Shown: positions 21,406 through 35,020 of the stretch, piece after piece
Layout of the letters: each line of letters opens with the position of its first letter
How positions within the stretch are numbered: the first letter of the stretch is position 1
DNA from: an uncultured Prevotella sp.
GTDB lineage: Bacteria > Bacteroidota > Bacteroidia > Bacteroidales > Bacteroidaceae
DNA length: 64,000 bases
Direction of reading: 5' to 3'
Assembly (NCBI GenBank): GCA_946415245.1
Contig: CAMKRS010000001.1
Span: 1-64,000 of the forward strand
Notes under the pieces: generated by a model
What the model was told of the DNA's origin: nothing
What the model saw: only the letters and a program-made list of their open reading frames with translations
Database searches by the model: none
Made by a program: the position numbers and the translations under genes

Positions 21406-22722
21406 ATGAAAAAGTTTAGACGGATCATAGGAGCGGTGCTCTTGGTGGCTATCTTGGGTGGAGGTATCTACCTGGACAGCCTGATGCCCGTCATTACAGG
21501 TTATGCAGCCAAGAATCTGGCTTCGGCAGTGTTTGTGTCTGGAAGGAATGCTGAGGAGGTAGAGGCGCTCGACCTCAACTTTTCTCTTATCCGCTTTGCA
21601 AGTAATACGGTGGACTATGAGAACAAGACTGTCACTAGCCGATTTCTTTGGTGCACCTCTACAGCGGTTTATCGCGAAGGCTATGGAGTGACCCTGTTAT
21701 GTGGGGATGATGCCAACAAACTGCGAGAGCAAGTCTTTCCTTTACTGCCAGACACCACAATCGTAAAACCGCTGCCCCAAGGAGACTCTGCTGTCAGTGC
21801 ACGACTTGCACCCATCGCCAAGGCTTTCGTTGACGACCATGCCTATCATGGTCATCCTTTTGCCTTTGTGGTGTTGCATAAGGGTGGCATCGTGGCTGAG
21901 CACTATGATCAAGGGATTGGCCCCGATACCAAACTCCTCAGCTGGAGCATGGCCAAGAGTTTTGTGAATGCACTTGTTGGTATGATGGTAAAGGACAGCC
22001 TGATAGATGTTCATGCACCCTTGCCTATCCCAGAATGGCAGGATGATGACCGCAAGACCATCACCCTCCACGACTTGATGCAGATGCAGAGTGGTTTAGA
22101 GTGGAACGAAGACTACGGTGCCCGTTCTGACGTGAATGTCATGCTCCATTGCGAGGAAGATATGGGACTCTATGCCCTTCAAAAACCCCTCGAATACAAG
22201 CCTGGCACCCATTGGTACTACTCCAGCGGAAGTACAAATATTGTCGTCCGCTATCTCAGAAGCCTTTTCTCTTCCGATGAGGCTTTCCTTAGTTATATGC
22301 GTGAACGACTTTTCGCGCCCTTGGGTATCCGCAACGCTATCTTTGAGCAGGATATGAGTGGCACACCTGTGGGCTCGTCGTATCTGTATATCACCGCGAA
22401 GGATTTCGCCCGTTTTGGTCAGATGTACCTTGATGATGGATGTGTTGACGACGAGAGAATCCTTCCTGAAGGTTGGGTGGACTACACCTGTACGCCAGCT
22501 TCCAATAGCGAGAACCGGTATGGCGCCTTCTTTTGGTTGAACCGAGGTGGAAAATATCCTGATGTCCCAAAGGATATGTACTGGTGTGACGGCCACGATG
22601 GTCAGTGCATCTTTATCATTCCTTCCTGCCAACTCGTTGTCGTCATTCTGGGCTACTCGCCGAAACCCGACCATGTGATAGATTTCAACACGTTGTTGAA
22701 GGATATCATATCATCCATATGA
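21406..22722 (+). CDS. Serine hydrolase (class C beta-lactamase-like)
   Basis: LSWSMAKSFVNALVG (SxxK), YSSGSTN (YxS/N-like), WCDGHDGQ. Confidence 0.88.
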   Translation: MKKFRRIIGAVLLVAILGGGIYLDSLMPVITGYAAKNLASAVFVSGRNAEEVEALDLNFSLIRFASNTVDYENKTVTSRFLWCTSTAVYREGYGVTLLCGDDANKLREQVFPLLPDTTIVKPLPQGDSAVSARLAPIAKAFVDDHAYHGHPFAFVVLHKGGIVAEHYDQGIGPDTKLLSWSMAKSFVNALVGMMVKDSLIDVHAPLPIPEWQDDDRKTITLHDLMQMQSGLEWNEDYGARSDVNVMLHCEEDMGLYALQKPLEYKPGTHWYYSSGSTNIVVRYLRSLFSSDEAFLSYMRERLFAPLGIRNAIFEQDMSGTPVGSSYLYITAKDFARFGQMYLDDGCVDDERILPEGWVDYTCTPASNSENRYGAFFWLNRGGKYPDVPKDMYWCDGHDGQCIFIIPSCQLVVVILGYSPKPDHVIDFNTLLKDIISSI

Positions 22723-22802
22723 CTATCATGAAGTAAATATCGTAATAATTTTGTGGTCTCAAAATTATTTCTTACTTTTGCACGCAAAAAGAAACGAATC
22801 AG

Positions 22803-24377
22803 ATGAGAAGAATCATATTTGGAGCTGCTTTATTGCTGCTTTCATTAAGCGCATCAGCGCAATTCAGAATCAACACGGGCGAAGAAAGTCCGTTACGTAA
22901 ACTGCAATATGCGGAGTTGGCCATTACCAATCTTTATGTGGATAGTGTTGATGAGAAGAAACTGGTGGAGGATGCCATCAGGGGTATGCTCGACAAGCTC
23001 GACCCTCATTCCAGCTATGCGACCCCCAAGGAAGTAAAGGAACTCAATGAGCCCTTGAATGGCAATTTCGAGGGTATCGGTGTGCAGTTTAATATGATGG
23101 ACGATACGTTGGTGGTGATTCAGCCTGTTACCAAAGGTCCTTCTGAGAAGGTGGGCATCATTGCTGGCGACCGTATCGTATCAGTGAATGATACAGCGAT
23201 TGCGGGTGTGAAGATGTCGAAGGAGGAGATTATGAAGCGCCTGCGTGGTCCAAAGGGTACGAAGGTGGAACTGGGCGTGGTGCGTCTGGGTATCAAGGAT
23301 AAACTGATGTTCACCGTCGTCCGTGATAAGATTCCCGTCCATTCCATCGATGCTGCCTATATGATTCGTCCTGGCATTGGCTATATCCGCATTGGCAATT
23401 TCGGTGCGCAGACCTACGATGAATTCGTGGAAAGTCTCGCGAAACTTCAGGCGCAAGGAATGCAGGATTTGATTCTTGATCTGCAGGAGAATGGTGGCGG
23501 TTATCTGAAGGCTGCTGTCGATATCGCTGATGAATTTCTGGAGCGTGGCGACATGATTGTTTATACCAATGGCAGAAAAGTTCCGCGTTCAGAATACAAG
23601 GCGCATGGTAATGGTAAGTTTACTAAGGGTAAGGTTGTCGTTTTGGTGGATGGATATACGGCCTCGGCAGCTGAAATTGTGACGGGTGCCATTCAGGATC
23701 AGGACCGCGGTTTGGTGGTAGGTCGTCGTACATTTGGTAAGGGTTTGGTACAGCGTCCTATCGATCTGCCCGATGGTTCGATGATTCGTCTGACCATCGC
23801 ACATTACTATACTCCCTCAGGTCGCTGTATCCAGAAACCTTATACCAAGGGTGAAGGCAAAGATTATGCGATGGATATGGTCAATCGTCTGAAGAGCGGA
23901 GAACTGACCAATGTTGATAGTGTTCACTTCGCAGATTCTCTGAAGTATGAGACGCTCCGCCAGCATCGAACAGTTTATGGCGGTGGTGGTATCATGCCTG
24001 ATTATTACGTACCCCTTGATACAACCGTCTATACCCCTTATCATCGTGAACTGGCGGCTAAGGGTATCATCATTCAACAGAATCTGCGCTATGTCGACAA
24101 TCATCGTAAAGAACTGAAGAAACGCTGGCAATCGTTTGACGACTACAAGCAGCAATTCGAAATTCCACAGCAATTGCTCGATGATGTGGTGGCAGAGGGT
24201 AAAAAGCAGAAGATAGAGCCTAAAGATGCCGATGAATTGGAGAGATCGCTGGCTTATATCCGTCTGCAAATGAAAGCACTGATAGCGCGTGATATCTGGG
24301 ACATGAGCGAATATTTCTCTGTGATCAACGAGCGCAGTGAGATTGTCAAGAAAGCACTGGAAATCATTTCCCAATAA
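22803..24377 (+). CDS. S41 family C-terminal processing peptidase
   Basis: Signal peptide; PDZ domain; VVLVDGYTASAAEIVTGAIQDQDRGLVVGRRTFGKGLVQ. Confidence 0.94.
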   Translation: MRRIIFGAALLLLSLSASAQFRINTGEESPLRKLQYAELAITNLYVDSVDEKKLVEDAIRGMLDKLDPHSSYATPKEVKELNEPLNGNFEGIGVQFNMMDDTLVVIQPVTKGPSEKVGIIAGDRIVSVNDTAIAGVKMSKEEIMKRLRGPKGTKVELGVVRLGIKDKLMFTVVRDKIPVHSIDAAYMIRPGIGYIRIGNFGAQTYDEFVESLAKLQAQGMQDLILDLQENGGGYLKAAVDIADEFLERGDMIVYTNGRKVPRSEYKAHGNGKFTKGKVVVLVDGYTASAAEIVTGAIQDQDRGLVVGRRTFGKGLVQRPIDLPDGSMIRLTIAHYYTPSGRCIQKPYTKGEGKDYAMDMVNRLKSGELTNVDSVHFADSLKYETLRQHRTVYGGGGIMPDYYVPLDTTVYTPYHRELAAKGIIIQQNLRYVDNHRKELKKRWQSFDDYKQQFEIPQQLLDDVVAEGKKQKIEPKDADELERSLAYIRLQMKALIARDIWDMSEYFSVINERSEIVKKALEIISQ

Positions 24378-24388
24378 ACCCAACCATT

Positions 24389-25684
24389 ATGAATAACTAT
24401 AGCAGAGGATTCCTCTATTTCATCTGTGCCGTTTCGGCGATGGGTGGCCTTCTCTTCGGTTACGACTGGGTCGTTATCGGAGGGGCTAAGCCGTTCTATG
24501 AATTATATTTTGGCATTAGTGATTCACCATTGCTACAAGGTGTGGCGATGTCAACGGCCTTGGTGGGCTGTCTGATAGGTGCGATGGTGGCTGGTGCTGC
24601 TGCCGATAAGTATGGTCGTAAGCCACTATTGATTGTGGCTGCGGTGCTGTTTACGGTATCGGCGATTGCCACAGGCTTGTTTAATGATTTCACCTTGTTT
24701 AATATCGCCCGTTTTATCGGTGGTATGGGCATTGGTGTAGCCTCAGCCCTCTCACCGATGTATATCGCAGAGGTCAGTCCAACGGAGATTCGCGGACGAA
24801 TGGTCTCGCTGAACCAGATGACCATCGTACTGGGTATCCTTGCTGCGCAGGTGGTAAATATGCTGCTGGCGAGAGATACGTCTGTGGCAGAAAGTCAGGC
24901 ATGGAATCTGGAGTGGGGGTGGCGCTGGATGTTCTGGGCTGAGACGCTGCCCGCAGCGCTGTTCCTGCTGATGAGTTTCTTTATTCCTGAGAGCCCTGTG
25001 TATTTGAGAATGAAGGTTGCGATGACGTCTCAGCAGACAGAACGGGAGGCTGGGTTGAAGGAGTTGATGCAGTCGAAATACGCGAAGGTGTTGCTGCTGG
25101 GTTTGGTGATTGCCGTGTTCCAGCAATGGTGTGGAACGAATGTGATTTTCAATTATGCACAGGAGATATTTGTAGGAGCAGGCTTTGATGTCGACGGTAT
25201 GTTCATCAATATCGTGATAACAGGTATTGCCAATGTTATCTTTACCATCGTGGCACTCTATACGATTGAGAAGTGGGGTCGCCGCACTTTGATATTATTA
25301 GGTGCAGGTGGCTTAGGACTGATCTATCTGACCCTCGGCACCTGCTATTTCTTCGAGGTAAAGGGCTTCGCGATGGTTTGTCTCGTGGTGGCAGCCATTT
25401 CAACCTATGCGATGACACTGGGACCTGTCACCTGGACGTTGTTGGCAGAGATCTTCCCCAACCGCATTCGTGGCATCGCGATGGCCACGTGTACATTCGC
25501 CCTTTGGGTGGGCTGTTGCACGCTGACCTTCTCGTTTCCCTCGATGAACGCAGCCCTTGGCAGCAGCGGTTCGTTCTGGATTTATAGCGCCATCTGCTTC
25601 TGTGCCTTTATCTTCCTGCTCCGTCGTTGTCCTGAGACCAAAGGTAAGTCGTTAGAGGAATTGGAGAAGGAACTAGTGAAATAA
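24389..25684 (+). CDS. Sugar porter family MFS transporter
   Basis: GGLLFGYDWVVIGGAKPF; DKYGRKPLL; PMYIAEVSPTEIRGRMVSLNQ; PETKGKSLEELE. Confidence 0.93.
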   Translation: MNNYSRGFLYFICAVSAMGGLLFGYDWVVIGGAKPFYELYFGISDSPLLQGVAMSTALVGCLIGAMVAGAAADKYGRKPLLIVAAVLFTVSAIATGLFNDFTLFNIARFIGGMGIGVASALSPMYIAEVSPTEIRGRMVSLNQMTIVLGILAAQVVNMLLARDTSVAESQAWNLEWGWRWMFWAETLPAALFLLMSFFIPESPVYLRMKVAMTSQQTEREAGLKELMQSKYAKVLLLGLVIAVFQQWCGTNVIFNYAQEIFVGAGFDVDGMFINIVITGIANVIFTIVALYTIEKWGRRTLILLGAGGLGLIYLTLGTCYFFEVKGFAMVCLVVAAISTYAMTLGPVTWTLLAEIFPNRIRGIAMATCTFALWVGCCTLTFSFPSMNAALGSSGSFWIYSAICFCAFIFLLRRCPETKGKSLEELEKELVK

Positions 25685-25723
25685 TTCCGATTACTCAGAT
25701 TATTCAGATTACTCCGATATATT

Positions 25724-29078
<3,355 letters not shown>

Positions 29079-29089
<11 letters not shown>

Positions 29090-29489
29090 CCAAAGCTTTG
29101 TCTTCAGCAGCCTCCATGATTTCACGCTCGCCTGGACCTTTGTCGTTGATACCGCAAAGGTGCAGGATGCCGTGAATAATCACCCGATGCAGTTCCTCGT
29201 CATAAGGGCGTCCGAACTTGTCGGCATTGGTGAAGACGGTGTCGAGTGAGATGTAGATGTCGCCATTCAGTATTTTGCCTTCGCTATAGTCGAAGGTGAT
29301 GATGTCTGTGTAGTAATCATGGCCGAGAAACTCGTTGTTCACCTCGAGGATCTTGTCGTCGTTGACAAAAAGATAGCCGATTTCACCGACTTTCTTTCCA
29401 TAACTGGCTGCTACCTTCTTGATCCAGTTCGAGGTCTCGCGCTTCATTATGTTGGGGAACTTCACCCCTTCGCTGCTATAGGATATCAT
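29079..29489 (-). CDS. ybeY: Endoribonuclease YbeY (rRNA maturation)
   Basis: HRVIIHGILHLCGINDKG, zinc HGxLHLxGxD-like motif. Confidence 0.93.
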
Positions 29490-29503
29490 GATGTATAATT
29501 TCT

Positions 29504-29956
29504 TTATTTCTTTTTAGGAAGGTATGGCGAGATGTCAACGCCGAAGTGTTGCAATTCCCTGAGCGCACTTGATGAGATGCAGGCTAGCTCAGGCTCCGTA
29601 TAAAGCAGAATGGTCTCTATGCCTCCTATTCTGCGGTTGAAATCGGCCTGCCACTGTTCATATTCGAAATCGCTTACCGACCGCACACCTTTTACAATAT
29701 ACTGTGCCCCTTCGGCCTTGGCGAAATCCATTGCCAAACCGTGGTAGGACTTCACCTCAATACGCTGTTCATCAGCATACAACTCGCGGATAGCCTGCAT
29801 TCGCTCTTCTGCCGATGGCATGTCAGGCTTGTGCACATTATCGCCCACAACACCTATCACCAACCGGTCAAACAACGGGAGGGCCCGCTTCACGATAGAA
29901 TCGTGTCCGATGGTAAACGGATTGAAACTGCCTACAAATACTCCTGTCCTTATCAT
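29504..29956 (-). CDS. coaD: Phosphopantetheine adenylyltransferase
   Basis: GVFVGSFNPFTIGHDSIVKRALPLFD; IVKGVRSVSDFEYE. Confidence 0.96.
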   Translation of the reverse strand: MIRTGVFVGSFNPFTIGHDSIVKRALPLFDRLVIGVVGDNVHKPDMPSAEERMQAIRELYADEQRIEVKSYHGLAMDFAKAEGAQYIVKGVRSVSDFEYEQWQADFNRRIGGIETILLYTEPELACISSSALRELQHFGVDISPYLPKKK

Positions 29957-30077
29957 GGGTGCAAAGGTACAAAGATTTTGGGGAATAATGAAGAAAATGA
30001 AAAAAAGAATAGTTTTTCGTGTAGTTTTTCGTAACTTTGCTGCGTCTAATGGGCGTAAGATTCAAAACAGAACGACA

Positions 30078-30560
30078 ATGAATGCATTAGAAAAGCAATT
30101 TGCGCAAACCGTTGCAGAACACAAGAGCACCATCTACACCGTGTGCTACATGTTCTCGCAGGATGCCGACGAGGTGAACGACCTGTTCCAGGAGGTACTA
30201 GTCAATCTTTGGAAGGGTTTCGAGAGCTTCGAGCATCGCAGTGACATCAGGACGTGGATCTATCGCGTCGCCCTCAACACCTGTATCTCAATCGACAGGA
30301 AAAAGAAGCGTCGCTCATCCGAAGTCCGGCTGACAATGGACATCAACCTCTTTGAAGACCGTGACGAGGACACCAAGCAAGTGGATATGCTCCACAAGCG
30401 TATCTCCAAGCTGCAGCCCTTCGACCGTGCGATTGTCCTTCTCTGGCTCGAAAACCTATCGTACGAGGAGATCGGACAGATAGTCGGTATCAGCACTAAG
30501 AACGTCAGTGTCCGCCTGTTCAGGATCAGAGAGCAATTAAAAAACATGTCTAACGATTAA
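30078..30560 (+). CDS. RNA polymerase sigma-70 family (ECF) factor
   Basis: MNALEKQFAQTVAEHKSTIYTVCYMF...DLFQEVLVNLWKGFESF; LENLSYEEIGQIVGISTKNVSVRLFRIREQL. Confidence 0.92.
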   Translation: MNALEKQFAQTVAEHKSTIYTVCYMFSQDADEVNDLFQEVLVNLWKGFESFEHRSDIRTWIYRVALNTCISIDRKKKRRSSEVRLTMDINLFEDRDEDTKQVDMLHKRISKLQPFDRAIVLLWLENLSYEEIGQIVGISTKNVSVRLFRIREQLKNMSND

Positions 30561-30573
30561 AAATGGACCCATT

Positions 30574-31161
30574 ATGAACGAGAATTTTGAATTAGAGAAT
30601 ATGCGTGAGCAGATGAACACGCTGAAAAAGAAACTGGAGAAGCAGGAGATTGTAAACGACGGTCTGATGCGCCGCTCAATGAAGAATACCGCTGGTAATA
30701 TCAGTCGCAGATATTATCTCATCATGGCCCTCTGCCTGTTGATGATTCCATATAGTTACTGGGCATTCGTGATGCTAAACGGTTTCTCCATTCCTTTCTG
30801 GATTTTCACTTGTGTGACTATGCTGGTTTGCTTTGGTGGCACCTTCTATAACAGCAGAAAAGTGAGCGATTCGAACATGATGACCAACAACCTTGTGGAC
30901 GTTCGTCGCCGTATGGCCCGTGCCAAGAAGTTCGATGCCAACTGGCTCTTCCTCGGCATTCCCCTCGCCATCGTCTTTCTTGGCTGGTTTATGTACGAGT
31001 CCTATCTGCTTCATCCCGATGCATTTTTCAACGGACTATGCTGGGCAGGATGCATCGGCGGTATCGTTGGAGCTATCTGGGGATTCTCTCTCCATTTCAA
31101 GACCCAGCGCCAGTATCAGGAAATCATCGACCAGATCGAGGACATCACCGCTGAACAATAA
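30574..31161 (+). CDS. Hypothetical membrane protein encoded with the sigma factor
   Basis: N-terminal coiled-coil then four hydrophobic segments; 14 nt downstream of the sigma gene. Confidence 0.7.
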   Translation: MNENFELENMREQMNTLKKKLEKQEIVNDGLMRRSMKNTAGNISRRYYLIMALCLLMIPYSYWAFVMLNGFSIPFWIFTCVTMLVCFGGTFYNSRKVSDSNMMTNNLVDVRRRMARAKKFDANWLFLGIPLAIVFLGWFMYESYLLHPDAFFNGLCWAGCIGGIVGAIWGFSLHFKTQRQYQEIIDQIEDITAEQ

Positions 31162-31185
31162 ATACGGTTGCCATATCCACTCAAG

Positions 31186-31224
31186 GCCGCTGACGGCTCC
31201 ATTCAGGAGTCCAGCGGCTTTTTT
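31186..31224 (+). terminator. Terminator hairpin
   Basis: GCCGCTG...CTCC-ATTCA-GGAG...CAGCGGC-TTTTTT. Confidence 0.75.
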
Positions 31225-31353
31225 CTGCTCCAAAGATTACTTTTTTGCTCTCTCGTGATGGTTTATTCTTTTTTTTTCGTATCTTTGCAGGCGAAACATA
31301 CATAAATGATAAATGATGTTTAAGCTAATATGTTAAATTTAAATTCAAGAACT

Positions 31354-33540
31354 ATGGAAACAAAGACAAATGACGAATTGCGTATTGCGTGGGATTTCGT
31401 GGAACACACGGGACGAAGTATCTTCCTGACGGGTAAGGCCGGTACAGGTAAGACCACCTTTTTGAAAACCGTTGTAGAACAGAGTAAGAAACGTACGATC
31501 GTTGTTGCACCGACGGGTGTGGCCGCCATCAATGCGGGTGGTATGACTATCCATTCCTTCTTCCAACTGCCCTTTACTCCCTATGTGCCCAATGCGCGTA
31601 TCAAAAGCAAGTTTGATTTCGGCAAGGAGAAACGTCGCATCATTGCCTCCCTTGACCTGTTGATTATCGACGAGATCTCGATGGTAAGAAGCGATCTGCT
31701 CGATGCCATCGACTCTGTGCTGCGAAGATATCGCGATCATTATAAACCCTTCGGAGGCGTACAACTGTTGATGATAGGTGACTTGCAGCAACTGACGCCT
31801 GTGGTGACACCCGAGGACGAGGCTTTGCTAAAACCCTATTACGACACGCCCTATTTCTTTGGATCGAAGGCACTGCAACAGATAGAATATGTCACCATCT
31901 TGTTGAGTCAGGTGTTTCGTCAGGAAGATGCCGCTTTCCTCGATGTTTTGAACCACATCCGTGAGGCAAATCCCACCACCGACGACATCGCTACTTTGAA
32001 TCAGCGATGCCAGCCTGCTTTTATCCCTCAACAAGGCGAAGGCTATATCCGTTTGACCACCCATAACTATCTGGCGGATAACTACAACGAGAACGAACTG
32101 AAGAAACTGCCAGGTCACAGCTATACATTCCAAGCCCAAATTGAAGGCAATTTTCCTGAATACTCCTATCCGACTAGTGAGGTACTGACGCTGAAAGAGG
32201 GTGCGCAGGTGATGTTTGTCAAGAACGATCCCACGGGAGAACACCGTTACTTTAACGGTCGTATCGGAGAAATCGTGGAAATCAGTGAGAGTCGTGTCTG
32301 TGTGCTTTGCGCTGGTGATGCCGAAGGGATAGAGGTCGAGCCTTTGGAATGGGAGAACGCTCAGTATCAGTTGAATCCAGAGACTCGCGTCATTGAAACG
32401 AAGGTTCAGGGTACGTTCCGTCAGCTGCCCTTGCGTCTGGCGTGGGCCATTACCATCCACAAGAGTCAGGGCCTTACCTTCGAGCGTGCCATCATCGATG
32501 CCAACCTCTCGTTTGCACCAGGTCAGGTGTATGTGGCCCTGAGCCGTTGCAAGACTCTTGAAGGTATGGTGCTTTCTGCCCCCATCGAGGCACGGGCCAT
32601 CATTTCCGATAAAAGGGTTGAAGATTATATCGGCCATCAGGAGGAGGAAGCCCAAAAGAGCATCTCCCAACTGCCCCAGCTCAAAGAGGATTATTATCGT
32701 TTTCTGCTCTTGGAACTGTTCGACTTCCATGATATCTTCTATAAGGAAGAGCATCTGCTGCGCCTGATGACGGAGTTCTTCTATCACGCTTTTACTGATG
32801 CCACCGAACTCCATAAGCGTGTGCTTTCCAATTTCAGCGCCCAGACGATGTCTGTCTCAGAGAAATGGTTACAAAAAATCCGTCAGTCATCGATGGAACA
32901 ATTGCATACAGAAGAATTTCAGGAGCGTGTGAAGCGTAGTGCCGAGTGGTTTGAGTCGTCTATCCACGAGGTTTTTGCCAATTCCATCGACTTAGCGGCA
33001 CAGATCAAGAGCAATAACAAACAGGCGATGAGTCGTTTCCCTGAAGCCTTGGCTGATGTGCGCCAGGCGGTCTTCTCACGTCGCTTCCTGCTCTCGAAGA
33101 TTGCGGAACAGGGGTTCTCCATCCCCATCTATCTGCACGAGAAGCAATATTCGCTTTTGGATGCCATCGACGAACAGCAGATCAAGAAGTCAAAACGTAC
33201 GAAGAAGGAAAAGCCCAAAAAGGAGCCGAAGGAAAAGACGTGGAACATTACCTTCTATCTCTATAAACAGGGCATGAATCCCGATGAAATCGCCCAAAAC
33301 CGTGGTCTTACCGTTGCCACGATCATTGGCCATCTGGCTCGTTTCATCCCTACTGGTGAGATAACGCTCTCTGAACTGGTTCCCCCTGAGCATCAGGATG
33401 CCATCCTCAAGGTGATTCAGACCATAGGAAAGGGCGAGTCAAAGACTGTTATTAAGAGTCTCTGCCCGCCCGAGGTGACGTATCAGGAAATAGAACTGGT
33501 GCTCAATGCCCAGTCCCTGGAATCCAATCAGAATTTATAG
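31354..33540 (+). CDS. PIF1/RecD-like AAA helicase with C-terminal HTH domain
   Basis: FLTGKAGTGKTTFLKT (Walker A), LLIIDEISMVRSDLLD, AITIHKSQGLTFERAIID; C-terminal QGMNPDEIAQNRGLTVATIIGHL. Confidence 0.88.
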   Translation: METKTNDELRIAWDFVEHTGRSIFLTGKAGTGKTTFLKTVVEQSKKRTIVVAPTGVAAINAGGMTIHSFFQLPFTPYVPNARIKSKFDFGKEKRRIIASLDLLIIDEISMVRSDLLDAIDSVLRRYRDHYKPFGGVQLLMIGDLQQLTPVVTPEDEALLKPYYDTPYFFGSKALQQIEYVTILLSQVFRQEDAAFLDVLNHIREANPTTDDIATLNQRCQPAFIPQQGEGYIRLTTHNYLADNYNENELKKLPGHSYTFQAQIEGNFPEYSYPTSEVLTLKEGAQVMFVKNDPTGEHRYFNGRIGEIVEISESRVCVLCAGDAEGIEVEPLEWENAQYQLNPETRVIETKVQGTFRQLPLRLAWAITIHKSQGLTFERAIIDANLSFAPGQVYVALSRCKTLEGMVLSAPIEARAIISDKRVEDYIGHQEEEAQKSISQLPQLKEDYYRFLLLELFDFHDIFYKEEHLLRLMTEFFYHAFTDATELHKRVLSNFSAQTMSVSEKWLQKIRQSSMEQLHTEEFQERVKRSAEWFESSIHEVFANSIDLAAQIKSNNKQAMSRFPEALADVRQAVFSRRFLLSKIAEQGFSIPIYLHEKQYSLLDAIDEQQIKKSKRTKKEKPKKEPKEKTWNITFYLYKQGMNPDEIAQNRGLTVATIIGHLARFIPTGEITLSELVPPEHQDAILKVIQTIGKGESKTVIKSLCPPEVTYQEIELVLNAQSLESNQNL

Positions 33541-34898
33541 TCGATACCCAGACCAACCACATAATTGGTACGGCTGTAGGTTTCTAAGCCGTAAGAGGCC
33601 TGCTTGTCGTAGTCGCTGTAGATGCTGGTGAAGAAGCCGGCATTGAGGCGAACTTTCTCGTTGATGTTCCATGCGCCGCCCAGTCCTACAGAATAGCTGT
33701 CGCAAGCGAATGAGGTGTTCTGCTGATAACCATCAGAGAGTCCGTAGTCGGTACGCTGTCCACCACAGCTGACGGTAAACTTATCGTTGATGTCGTACTC
33801 CACACCTGCGAGGATTTCGTGGGTGCCGTGAGTCAGTTCCTCCTGACGATCGTTGGCCATCTTGGCATTTTTGTCATCGAAGAAATGATATTCAAGAGTG
33901 GCACGCAATTTCGGCGTGAACTCGTAGCCAGCAGCCACCGAGAGCAGTGCGGGCATGTCATAACGCGTACGGGCACCATCCTGATAGGGAGCAGTATAAG
34001 CACCCAGCTGTTGTTGCAAACCTGCCAACTTTGCCTGAGCTCCTTGAGGATCTGCAGCCATCAGAGCAGCAACGGTAGCGCTACCCAGTCCTGCATCGAG
34101 AATATTGGTATCGTTCTTGGGGTTCACCTTGGTGCGGAACTCATAACGAGCAGTAAGGGTAAGGGGACCTTGATGGTAGTTGACACTTACTAATGGCGTG
34201 AAACCCCATCCTTTCTGGTCGACATCAAGCAAAAGTTTAGCAACCTCGCCCAACTGAGGATGGTCAATAGCCTTCACATGGCCACGATAGTAGCCGTCGT
34301 AGTAGTTGGCACGAATACCTACCGCAGCTGACAGACAGTCGATCAACTTATAGGTAAAGTTAATCTGTCCACCATAGATATACTGCTTACCCTTCATTTC
34401 AGAGTCGAGGGTGTACTGATTGGGCGCGATGCCATTGCTGGCAAGCATGCTGGAGAGCAGCACGTTGAACATGGGAACACCCTCCTTGTATTCCACGAAA
34501 CCGCCACTGCCCACGATACCGATCATAGTGGAGAGAGCCCAGCGATCCTTCTTGTAGGATGCGAAGAGAGCTGGCACGATAGGAGCAGAAGCCTTGCCTT
34601 CATACGTATACTCGACGGGAGCGCTGTATATAGAGCTGTAGATGGAAATAGGTGTCACTAACTTAATGTCACGATTCTGCCAGGGTTTTTGGAAGTTGAG
34701 CGAGAGTTGGAAGCCCTCATGTCCCCAAGCCAGTCCGGCAGGGTTGCTGTAGGCTGCGTCAATGTCAAATGTTGCACCACGTGCCATCATACGGTCGAAG
34801 GCGATGTGGTAGTTGGTGTTGGTCATCAAACCGCCAGCATAGCTTGTCGTGAAGACACCAAGTGCCAGCATGGTCATCGTCAAAATCTTCTTTCTCAT
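33528..34898 (-). CDS. Outer membrane transport protein (OmpP1/FadL/TodX family)
   Basis: Signal peptide; DAAYSNPAGLAW; beta-rich; C-terminal YKF. Confidence 0.85.
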   Translation of the reverse strand: MRKKILTMTMLALGVFTTSYAGGLMTNTNYHIAFDRMMARGATFDIDAAYSNPAGLAWGHEGFQLSLNFQKPWQNRDIKLVTPISIYSSIYSAPVEYTYEGKASAPIVPALFASYKKDRWALSTMIGIVGSGGFVEYKEGVPMFNVLLSSMLASNGIAPNQYTLDSEMKGKQYIYGGQINFTYKLIDCLSAAVGIRANYYDGYYRGHVKAIDHPQLGEVAKLLLDVDQKGWGFTPLVSVNYHQGPLTLTARYEFRTKVNPKNDTNILDAGLGSATVAALMAADPQGAQAKLAGLQQQLGAYTAPYQDGARTRYDMPALLSVAAGYEFTPKLRATLEYHFFDDKNAKMANDRQEELTHGTHEILAGVEYDINDKFTVSCGGQRTDYGLSDGYQQNTSFACDSYSVGLGGAWNINEKVRLNAGFFTSIYSDYDKQASYGLETYSRTNYVVGLGIDYKF

Positions 34899-35020
34899 AA
34901 CTGATTCTTAATGATTGAGGTTGCAAAGATACGAAAAAAAGTGAAAAATAAAGAGTGAAAAGTGAAAAATTTGCTGCCGCCTTTACAAATTATGAATTAT
35001 TATGTATCTTTGCATTCGAA

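Noticed and set aside
31828-32814. 328-aa antisense ORF opposite the PIF1-like helicase
   Set aside because: Shadow ORF with no family signature.
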